Shown here: positions 31,493-64,000 of the stretch, in pieces
How positions within the stretch are numbered: the stretch's first letter is position 1
Layout: every line of letters starts with the position of its first letter
NCBI RefSeq assembly: GCF_037975245.1
Contig: NC_092576.1
Coordinates: 8,341,501 to 8,405,500, forward strand
Reading direction: 5' to 3'
DNA: 64,000 nucleotides
From: Apostichopus japonicus
Taxonomy: Eukaryota; Echinodermata; Holothuroidea; Aspidochirotida; Stichopodidae
The notes under the pieces: generated by a model
The model's input: the letters and a program-made list of their open reading frames with translations, nothing else
Told to the model about the DNA's origin: nothing
The model's database searches: none
Position numbers and translations under genes: made by a program

Positions 31493-33800
31493 GGCCCCCT
31501 GTCACCACCCATCGCTTCATTGCATCGATAGATGTACTATTCCTTACACCTACTACCCCATCCCCTAGCCTCCTCCAATTCCCCCCCCCCTACCACCCAC
31601 AGTATTGCACAACTGAGTATATCTCTGACATACACTAGATCTTCCCAAGATTCCCCTCTCCCCCCCCCCCCCCCATCACCAGCCATCACGTACTCTTATC
31701 AGTCTCAGTACTACTCTTCCCACTTCCGCCCCTCAAAAGTAAGAATATCACCAAAATTAAACAAATTCATATCTTCATCAAATAGAATGCTATGTGGATG
31801 TGGTTTTTGCCTAGAGGTGCAGGAAAATTTTGCAGCAGCATTTTTGAGAAGCAATTCACTTCAGCTACTGGAATACTCCTTTAATGGTCACCAGTATAAG
31901 TTACCCTCCATATACAGTATGGTAGAAACTTAAGTAATGTTCCCTCATGCTCAATAATTCAGGAAACATTTGACCGCCACTGTACGCAGACAGATATTTT
32001 TAAATAATCCTTAATGTCTAGAAAGAAATGTGTGAAGGAGGAGGACGAAGAAGAAGATTATGGAAAAAAGTAGCAATTTTTTTGGGTGATAATAAGATTT
32101 TCTGGCACTCAGCTCTGGTCGTTGGATTCTGGTTATGGGGCGGTTTATGGCCGTGGGATTCAAAACTTGGGGTCAATGAAAATAATTTAGAGCGACCTTC
32201 ACAAAATTGCAGAAGAAATCATGTGAAATAATTTGTGGTAAAAATAAGGTGGACAAATCTTGAAAATTAATTACTTCCAAAGTGGTCATAATACGAGAGC
32301 ATTTTGTAATTAAGCTCCTTATATCATAGAAGTAGTCTCAAAGGAGGGGATGGGGAGGAGGGTGCCATACCTTCTCCCCGTAGATACTCCTCCCGAGGCC
32401 GCCACATCAGACTCTTAGAGGGCTGCGAAGAGAGCCATAACATTGGCGTCTGCGAGGAACACAATGTGAATACCAGGTGGTATATCAGACTGTAGCTAGA
32501 GACACATAGGCTATAAACTGAATGCAAAGAAACTGTGATAGGGAACATTGTTTGGTGCTGGTAGTATTTGGATGTGGTAAGGGTACAGAGCAAACAACAT
32601 TGACACCAACGTAAAGTAACAGTATACTAGATGTGCCGGTATTTCACAATTCTCGTGGGAGGATCGTTTTACGGTCATTACAACAGCATGCTCTGTTAAA
32701 GTAGTTAAACATAACTCGCTTTGTATCCAGTCATTGCCGATATTTGGACAAACCCCGCCATTCTGTTACGTGCGAAACTCAAGGTTGAACTGTAGATTCA
32801 CTGTCCAGAACTGGACATGATTGAGTCCATACATAAGGTATATATGATTGTGTGGTATGTGCATACCATCACGTAATCTAATTATTTTCAGTATGCAGCT
32901 TAAAGCTCATTCCAGAATATAAGTCTTACAGTGAGAAACATTTTTTTTTTTTTTTGTGGTTGTTTCTTTCTTGTGTTTTGGTTTTTTTTTTTAGAATTTG
33001 TGTTGGCTTTCATTAGCATGGCGATTGTGTTCATTAAGGCGGTTGGCAGTGTTTAAATTTAGTCAGAAATTAATGAAATCACAATTTTTTTGCATTCATG
33101 CAAACACGGGGGGAAGGGGGGGTGCTTAATACCTCAAAAAAGGTTGCAATATTAAAATAAACAAAAGTGTCTAAATCGCCAAGAGATGAAACACTGTCTT
33201 ATCAGATGTAGCTAGAATTAGTCTAGCATATTTCCCATGTTGGAATCTGGAATGTGGTTAACATTGTTATACGTTATATAATAATAGCAGTGAAATAAAA
33301 TTATAAAATACAGCCACCAGGCTTAGTTTAAGAATAACAGCAGGCAAAATTTTATTGTGGTTGTAATTTAAACATATCCAAATGAGTGTTGTTCCTGAAG
33401 TTACCCTGAAACTATGAGATTGCCTGTCTTGCCTAGCTCAGAATCGTGGACCTGGTCCGAGACCTGGTCCGAGACCTGGTTTGAGACCTGGTTTGAGACC
33501 TGGTTTGAGACCTGGTTTGAGACCTGGTTTGAGACCTGGTGAATGCCTTGTAGTTATGTTTCCTCTCATTCTCTTTCCGAAACACAACAATTCTTTTGGC
33601 AAGTATTAGTAAATGTTTATGTTAGAAAAATGTGGTACATGTAACACAATAAATTATGCAATGTTTATCAGAAAACAGTTTATATTATTTGTCTATTTAA
33701 AAATATTGAAGATTTAAAATTTTATGTGTGTAAAAATTTCCCTTTTTCATTTTGTTAGTATTGTCTGTGAACTTGAATAAACAAAAGTGTTCAATAAAAT
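31493..33800 (+). other. ZXDC: Likely ZXDC 3' UTR and downstream region
   Basis: There is no coding sequence. Poly(A) hexamers AATAAA lie at 33776-33781 and 33793-33798, followed by a GT/G-rich stretch, a good cleavage context. Earlier hexamers exist near 33294 and 33649. The 3' end is therefore inferred, not proven. Confidence 0.4.
33448..33542. repeat. 12-bp minisatellite GAGACCTGGTTT
   Basis: About eight head-to-tail copies; the first two or three have GGTCC in place of GGTTT. Confidence 0.9.
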
Positions 33801-34720
33801 GCTGTTCTTTTTCTCATTTTGGGGGTGGGGTGGGGGATTTTTCAATTCTAGAAAGTGGTCCCCTTCGACCTTAAGTGTTTTTTGTCTCTCTTTAACATGC
33901 TGGACTGAATTTGTGTTGAAAAGTGGGTTTAAGTTTGATTTATTTATTGTAAGGTGATATATCATTCAGATCCCTGTGTGAAATCCATTAAGCTATCACT
34001 GGCTTGACCTACCAGGGAATAGCATCTATTACCTACCAGCTAGGGACCTTCATATGGACACCTGGATATATGTGCACATCCATAATGAAGGGTACCCTTA
34101 GTTGGGTAAACCAAAGGTATAATACCCCAAAATTTGGTAACATTAAAGAGAAATTGGTTGTAACATTCATTACTCGACTCCACCCCCACCCACCCCCCTC
34201 GCCTGAATTACTTTCTGACAGCTGAACCCCGACCAGCCTTTGTAACAACGCTTCACTTATTACACCCCTGATGACAGCAGAGGTTACTGTAATGTCTACA
34301 AGGATGCTAATGTTGGATCTCAAAATGACCTCTGACAAAAATGTTAACCCAGGACATCCATGACAACTTTGTGGAATATGTATTAAAGCCCTTAACTTAA
34401 ATTGAACAGACTAATAGATATATTGACAGGCTTAGATCCAGGGGATCCCAACTCCCCCTCCTACAAACCCTCACGAACATCAAAAGTAGTTATTAGCACA
34501 ACCTTCCATCTAGACCTAATTTATATCCTCACTGTGCCTCAGAATGCACCATTTTTTATCTTAAAGTTTACGTTCCCCCACCCCAGATTCCCCTAAAGGG
34601 GAAACAGTTTCAACTCCCCTGGCCAGGTTCCATCCTTTTTAAAATCCTTGATTCACCCCGGATTGACAACATTGTTGCAATTTGGGAACAATACACCAAT
34701 GATACTTTTTAAGAAAATTC

Positions 34721-34895
34721 ACCCAGGAAAGAACCTGGGCACGAAAACCAAACTACCGAACGACTGATCCGCTCTCAACCCCAGACTCCTTACATCGGGA
34801 CTGTGACTGTGTGATCATCGTCAGAAGTGCATCACTATTCCACTCGAAAGGGGAACAGATACTACACATGATCTTAGCCAAAAAGGCCAATGTAA
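34721..34895 (-). ncRNA. U2-snRNA-like RNA or U2-derived SINE/pseudogene
   Basis: On the minus strand 34891-34852 reads GGCCTTTTTGGCTAAGATCA then TGTGTAGTATCTGTTCC. This is nearly the U2 snRNA 5' region, including the branch-point recognition core GTGTAGTA. After CTGTTCC the sequence leaves canonical U2 (no stem-loop IIa). About 175 nt from the start a hairpin CCCAGG-TTCTTT-CCTGGG lies at 34721-34740, preceded by TAGTTTGG, a weak Sm-like site. It could be a variant U2, a U2-headed SINE or a pseudogene. No clear snRNA promoter is seen. Confidence 0.5.
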
Positions 34896-36003
34896 AATTT
34901 AACTCAGTCCTGCTAAGCAGAGAATTTAAGTATTAGTTTATTATGGGATGATGTCCAGGTGGGTAGCAATGCAATGGAGGCAGGGGTAGAAGAAGAATGA
35001 CAAAAAACAATAACAACAACAAAGAATCATTTTTTACCAGTGCATTTCCCCAATAAATGATGCAGGCTAACAAATATGTTAACAACATAAACTACCATTA
35101 ATATACAGATCACAAAAGAAAGGAAACTTATTAAATCTTAAAATAATTCAATTTTATTCTTGCATAATTGTGCAGGTGGTTTTAAATCTAGCAGATACTA
35201 ACACCTTCTTAATCAGTTCATACAACATAGTTCCTCTTTCCTTACAGTTATTTCAGGGGGGTCTCTGTCCAGGAAAACCTAACCATTTTGCACCTGTAGG
35301 TCCTGAGGTTTATGTATCGAAAAGAGAGAAGAAAAAAAAACATGAAATACCAGGGCTATTATTTGATTATGTATGAATGTATCTTTAGAAGACAAAATAG
35401 AATTTGTTGAAAGATTCAAAATAGTATTCTACTTCGATAAGAGTGACATTTTACTGGATGTTTGAGTATGAAAAGCTGCAAGGGACAGGAGAAAGGAAGG
35501 GACAAGGTGGGGAGGGGGAGCTGTGTGAAAAATTATAATAAAATTGATATATATGTACATACATTTGTGTAGATGTGGATTCGGATATATCTTGGTATTA
35601 TTTCTTTCATAGATGGAATGTTATATACTATAAATAAAGGACTTCTTTTTTTGCTGAGAATTTGTTACTCATTATCCGTGATTTCATATGAAGTATATAG
35701 ACTAAAAATAATCATGTGAGCCAAGTAGAAAAGTCTAAGCTTTGTCCTCTGTCTAGAATGACACATCATTTTGGAATGCTTATTATTCATATGCAGAAAC
35801 GTAGTATGTTTACTTCTAAGTTTGCTGATGAAATTGTTTGGTCATACCCTTGGTTCTTTACCCAACGATAAAAACTCAATCAAACAAAAATAGATACATC
35901 TCGAAATGAAACCGTTTTGATGGCTTGTGGAAATGCACAAGTGACTTGCAATGCAACTTCCACAGCACTGACAAAAACATGATGAACACTATTAATTGAA
36001 CGT

Positions 36004-36204
36004 CACCCATGGCAACCCATAGTAGTATATGTCAGAGTTTTCCATTGGTCAGAATTGTCAGTTTTCCATTGGTCTAAAGAATATTGCTAGCATTTATATC
36101 CCAACATGCTCATTTCTTAAGAGGTCACAAGAATTAGTGGAAAGACAAAGGGATTGTGGGATATTATCGGACTTGATGATGTCATAATCTCCATGGCAAC
36201 CATA
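36004..36204. promoter_or_regulatory. Cluster of X-box, CCAAT and CRE-like motifs
   Basis: CCATGGCAACC occurs twice (36007-36017, 36191-36201), each an RFX X-box half site. CCATTGG occurs twice (36042-36048, 36066-36072; NF-Y type) inside a short direct repeat. TGATGTCAT near 36176 is CRE-like. No gene start is seen beside it, so promoter or enhancer function is inference. Confidence 0.35.
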
Positions 36205-39200
36205 TTACATGATCAAATTGCTTTACTTTCTAAAGTTATGGAGAACTTTGAAATGTACGTCATGTTTATTGGATGAAAATCCTGAGATGGAACTGCAGAC
36301 AAATGTTGTTAAATAAATTAGATTTCATATAAAAAATTTCAATAAAGAGAAGTTCATGTTTGACATTTTGATCCATTCCTAAAGAATTCAGTTTATAGAA
36401 TGCATGATTACTCTAATCGTACAACTGAGTAATATTTTACAGAAACTATAATCCTACCACTGACATGCACAGACACATTTTAGCCTAAGCTACTGTACTT
36501 AAACATTCAATGTAAGAAAGCGCTGAATCATTTGGAAGACAATTTCTGCATTTCTTTCCTTTTCTTTCGAAACAAACTGCAATGGAATGCAAAAACCTAT
36601 CCGCCAAGCTGAAGGAAGATAATTAGGCTATTCATTGGTAAAAGAAGAAAGTGGATTTTAATAACTGTGTTTAATAGCTTTTCACACACTTTGTACTGTT
36701 AGAAAAAGCATAATCGAAACAGATTTTCAAAAAGCTCCATTTACACATCCATCAGAACACTTTAAACATGTATTATCCTGCTCAAGTGTCGAATGCCGAT
36801 GGCGAAAACAAACTAATAAAACGCAACGTTTGCGACCTTCTGCAACAAAAATCGACTTCATTGAGGTTAATTAATAGGTCACAACGAAAAATGTCTGGTA
36901 GTGTATGGTCACACCAAGAGTAAATAAGTGGATCCTGGGTATGGACCAAATCAGGGCATCTGCCCAACAACAAGACATCATATGCACATAAATACAATAT
37001 GACTTTATGAAGATTTCAATAAAGTAGCCTGGTGACATAGTTGTCCCTGGGGCCCAACCCAGCCCTTCTTATCGAAAGGTCAAACAGAAACTGGTTCAAG
37101 ATCTCAATGCAAGACATGATCATTTTTTAAAAGACACAAATCTGTCACACTAACCACCCTTTAATTTACAAAAGTAAGCGGAAGTTAACATAGCAACCGA
37201 CATGATGCGCCTCTTTCCTTAAAGCCTGTGCAATAACTTCCCTTCAGGACGAGCGCTACTCATACTTTGTAGCGCCCGATTGGTATGTATGTCCTTTAAT
37301 AGGATTTTTGCCGACTTAACCGATTCAGATTCAAACATTTGTTTTGTACTTCAAAGGCAGCTCAGTATGTTACCACGACTACGACGCAACAAATATGACG
37401 TCATCAGCCTAATGGTGACCAATATCCTAACGGAATTGTGCACATGTATTTTTCATTGTTTTAAATGGAATGGTTTCATACAACAAGCAGTAATAGAGAC
37501 AGACAGATATTTAGGTTACAAAACGACCGCGTACTAATTCACAGACAATTAGACAAACATCCTATCTTTAATAGCGGAATTTATAGTTGGAAATCTCTGG
37601 TATAAAATATGTCTGTAAGAATGAACAAGTAGAAAAAATACCTCTGTATTATTACACATAACATAACTAGGTCACAAATAACCCCATCTTAATGGGATAA
37701 TTTAAACAAACACACAAGTAAGTTATGACATATATTGTTTACCAACAAACAGTGGCTACATGCCAAACAACAACAATATTCACTGACGGTATCAACTTTG
37801 AAATATAATAAATGGTCATTTTTCTCGAGATTAACATTTCTCACTGTATAACTACCTGGCACTGTACCACCGATTGAAAGCATACATCGATGTAGGTTTG
37901 ACCTTGGAGCAGCTATCTGAGTTTATTTCACAATCTTAATCAAACTTTAATCCACTAGTATTCATCAAAACTAAGATGACATCCCTTCTAAACTAAAGTA
38001 TGAAGTATTTAATGATTTCAATTTTCTCAGCCAGACAATGTTTTCTTGATCTTTCATATTAATAATAACTCACAAGTAACAATGAAAACTACAAAGTAAT
38101 AAATTCATGTTATCATCATTGTTTATCATGTTAATGATAAATATTTTTTACGGCATTTCATGATCAAATCGTACCGAAACCGCAAATTCAGCACAAGAAA
38201 ACAAACCCTGCTCTGAAGAAAAGAGAAAGGAGAACTGCTTAAAAAGCAAAAACTTTCAGAGTGTTTACCGCAGACCTCATAAAGAGAACGAAATAACAGG
38301 AAGTCATTAAAAGTTGGAGGAACCCAAGATGCTTTCAGGCAGAAATATCTCTGGAATTGAAAGTAAACGTGCTTCTTCGAAGATTCTAAATTTAGAGTCA
38401 CTTGAGAGTCATTAATTAATATTGACATTAAAATATATCAACAGACATAGCTGGAAACGATGATATGCTTGACTTGAAGCTTCCTTCATTAAAAAAAAAA
38501 TAAGGTGTAATCGAAACCACTTTTACTGGACTCCCTTGAAATGGCTTACATGGACAGATTGAATATTAATATTGTGGTTGTTTAACATCTTTAACTATCT
38601 TCTAAATGTATCTCACACAAAGTCAAAGTGAAAATAAAACGATCACTGTGAAAACTTGAAGGGAAACCAAAAATAGAATGAGTGCCATAAAATAAAACAC
38701 GATTTTCGAAAGCATTGTTATGAAAAATAAATAAATGACTATCGACTTATTAAAGAACAAGCATATTCTTTCTACTTTCGTTCGCTGTTTTTAATCTGTT
38801 CAATGTTACAAAAGGAAAATGAAGCTGTATTCAAAAGTTTGATAGCCCCAAGCCAGACCAGATGAAGAAGTAAAGGGTATAGTTTGAACATACCAACTGA
38901 CTTTTTTTTTTAAGATTTACAGACCTATGATAAGCTGTCAGTTGGAAGAAGAATTTACAAAGCAAAAAGTTTTCTCATCTACCTTTCCAACTTATCAATT
39001 TAATTTTTCTAAGAAGAATTGGAAAAATTATTATTTCTTGTGAAGTTGCTACTTTTCTAAAGAAGCATAATTTTTAGCGCAGGTAGTTCGCAGCTGAGAG
39101 CTTATAGAGAGACATGACAAAAATAAGAGCTAGCGAATAATTGGGCAAAGACGTATTGTGTAGAGGCGTTTGCAATAATTTTCTCGGTAAAACGTTTAAA

Positions 39201-39241
39201 TGAAATTAAGTAGAACCACCTTGCCCATATATCTTGTTTGT

Positions 39242-39518
39242 TTTATTTCTATTTTTTTTTTTTGGTGTCACACTTCTTTTTGACTTTTTAATTCTTTTCT
39301 TTTTTTTTCATTTTTGGATGTTACTATTGTGCAACTATAAAGAAATAAACCCAACTATGCAAATGCTTTGATTCCATTTGGCCATGAGAACATCATGATA
39401 AATTGTTACTTAAACTTCCATCAATTCTCATTCTCAAGACATGGAAAAGAGGGAAGCAGGGGGGTGTAACAGGGGGGAAGCAGGGGGTGTAACAGGGGAG
39501 TGGGGGTGGGTGTTCTTG
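39242..39518 (-). other. PLS3: Plastin 3' UTR with poly(A) signal
   Basis: The minus strand has AATAAA at 39247-39242, about 270 bases after the stop, the first good hexamer. The UTR includes a G-rich duplication around GTGTAACAGGGG at 39459-39505. Confidence 0.5.
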
Positions 39519-62246
<22,728 letters not shown>

Positions 62247-63604
62247 CTGTGAGAGATTTATGAATGATAAAGAAAGTTAGCAGCCAAGAACAAATGAGAG
62301 TGCATATATACAGTACAGGTCTGTCTTCTAGAGCCCTAGGCTACCGAAACCTTTCTCTTAGCTGGCCGTACCCTCCATAATTACAGCCTCCCTGGTGATA
62401 TTACAAGGATAGTTCTACCAGAGCAAATTTCATAATATGACAGGTTAAAGGGGAATAATATTTGTTCTTAGCATCCCACAGTTAAAATATTAATTATATA
62501 ATTTACTTGCAAATCAATTAAACTGAACATTATTTGAAAATACAACATCACAGCTGTCCAGTTCCCAAGTGATTTATTTTGCGGTCTCAACCCATATTTT
62601 GTGATATTTAAGCTTTGTTTCAGAGCTCACGGAGATCAAATGTGCAGAGCAAGAGAGATTGTGTTCTATAACAGAGAAATATCTGATTGGTTTCCAACAA
62701 CAATAGTTCAAGATTTGAGAGATCACATGATCTGTTTCACCCTTGACCTATTGCAACCAAATATAAACACTGTTTGTACTGTGATATTACAAGACTCTAA
62801 TGTGTGTGTTTTATCTACACAATGGAATCATATACAGTATTGTATTTCAATAGCTTGACCTGGCTTGCATCACAGACCAGTAGTGTCCAATAGTAAGTGA
62901 TTAAAAGACAATTTCCTCTTTCAGAGAAAGAGGTCAAAGGATTACTAATCAGAGGCTTAAAGGGATAACCTGTTGTCTGACAATGTGTGAATGTTTACAA
63001 GTAAAATATTATACACTGTAAGTTGAGAACCCTGATGATCTCAGATAAATATATACCTCAAGTGTTCCTAGCTCAAGATATGGTTCAATGAATGGAACTT
63101 ATTTTTGGCAAGGCTATATTGCAAGAATCTTCCCTAGCACCATGGATCATAATATAAAATAGGGTATGTGGAATTAAAAGTGCAGATGTGGAGTGGGGAG
63201 ACAGGTAAGAGAGGAGCAAAGTAAATAGCAAATGTTCTCTGTTGACAGATAAGAGTTTGATGCCAGCTTTACTTTGTTGTTTTTCTTTTCTTATAAAGCC
63301 AGCATAATTTCCAAAAGGAAGTTGTCTCTCTTGAAAGTGATGTAATCCTAAATGTGTTATCTTTTTAGAACAAGGTATCCCCTAGGGAGCTGGACAGTAT
63401 TACCAACTTCCTGCCAATTTATAATGCAATAAAGAAGTTGTATAGATCCGCCAGTCTATCCAGACACTGTGTAAACTACTGCATACTGTAGCACTTACTG
63501 TGTACATGTAAACAGTATGTAGTCTCCAGCTGCAACATCCTATAGTAAAGTAATGTTAGAAAGTAAACACTATTGCATAGCCAGGGATCAAATTGATCTG
63601 ATAA
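62247..63604. other. PLS3: Upstream plastin intron
   Basis: Searched for EF-hand coding exons on the minus strand; none was found. The remaining 5' exons must lie beyond the window. Confidence 0.45.
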
Positions 63605-63996
63605 TACTGAGCAATTTCAGTACATAAATATATAGCGCTGCTACATCGAGATCGTAGCGCTTTGACAACTTAGCCTTGGTCATTGAGTAACTTGTCACAC
63701 CTACACACCAAAGTGTGCACAATTCAAACAATCTCTCCTGGGGCACCACAGTGCACCACAACCATGTGTGCCCCGAGGGACTTCCCATAGGGTGCAGCCA
63801 CAAACCGCCGCACGCAACTATATTTACAAGTTACCTCGCATGTCCCCATTTATACACCTGGGAGTGGGTGAAGAGAGGCAATGGAGATAAAGTGCCTTGC
63901 CAAAGGACACAACACAATGATGATTGATCTGGCCAGGGCTCGAACCTGTAATCCTTAGATCACCAGTCCACTGCCTTAACCACTTGACCAGTTCAG
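63605..63996 (-). mobile_element. tRNA-derived SINE
   Basis: On the minus strand the head reads TGGTCAAGTGGTTAAGGCAG (A-box region) and then GGTTCGAGCCC (B box), a tRNA-like pol III promoter. The body includes TTTGGCAAGGCAC (reverse of the common GTGCCTTGCCAAA block). The 3' side has AGCGCTATATA, a tail type shared with some LINEs. The element is nearly whole and ends near 63605. Confidence 0.78.
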
Positions 63997-64000
63997 TTGT

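Larger units (their letters stand above)
33801..39240. other. Intergenic stretch between ZXDC and plastin genes
   Basis: Apart from the U2-like segment (34.7-34.9 kb) and a motif cluster (36.0-36.2 kb), nothing is recognised. Frames such as 37280-37537 lack family resemblance and splice context. Confidence 0.4.

Noticed and set aside
62247-64000. Search for plastin EF-hand exons
   Set aside because: No D-x-D-x-(D/N)-G loop with splice sites was found on the minus strand; these exons must lie outside the window.

Overview
The window reads as nuclear DNA of an intron-rich animal, AT-rich and full of short mobile elements, minisatellites and long poly-G/poly-C runs. All three well-supported genes are animal orthologues with canonical GT-AG introns. 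The organism is most likely a marine invertebrate, and the repeat style (TGACCT-rich repeats, MITEs, tRNA-type SINE) would suit an echinoderm such as a sea cucumber. That placement is inference; the sequence alone does not prove it.

Layout. 1-368 (minus) is the 5' end of a secreted leucine-rich-repeat protein running off the left edge. 369-9.3 kb has no gene and carries a LINE remnant, a ~1 kb tandem repeat rich in nuclear-receptor half sites, and two minisatellites. 9.6-16.5 kb (minus) is a complete five-exon p24-family cargo receptor (TMED1/TMED5-like, 223 aa). Head to head with it, start codons 158 bp apart, is a complete thirteen-exon ZXD-family zinc-finger gene (ZXDC-like, 10 C2H2 fingers, about 1,091 aa), 16.65-31.29 kb plus. 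33.8-39.2 kb is intergenic and holds a U2-snRNA-like segment and a cluster of X-box/CCAAT-type motifs. 39.5-62.2 kb (minus) is plastin/fimbrin, an actin bundler: twelve exons encoding all four calponin-homology domains, with the EF-hand exons beyond the right edge. 63.6-64.0 kb is a tRNA-type SINE.

The genes have unrelated cell roles: ER-Golgi cargo transport, transcription factor, actin cross-linking. The only clear functional coupling is the shared TMED/ZXDC promoter.

Main unusual features. (1) One ZXDC coding exon is preceded by three truncated tandem copies that keep the 3' splice site but lost the 5' one. (2) The last TMED exon is partly duplicated into its own 3' UTR. (3) In plastin, satellite arrays sit within a few to about 28 nt of several 5' splice sites, and a TTC repeat forms one polypyrimidine tract. 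(4) A 4.46-kb interval in a plastin intron has 30-bp imperfect terminal inverted repeats and TA flanks, with possible exons of its own. (5) Two related insertions, one confirmed by paralogous empty sites in a tandem repeat. (6) A U2-like RNA head on an unrelated body with a 3' hairpin. All exon boundaries were placed by hand from splice consensus, reading phase and family resemblance; no alignment or transcript data were available.
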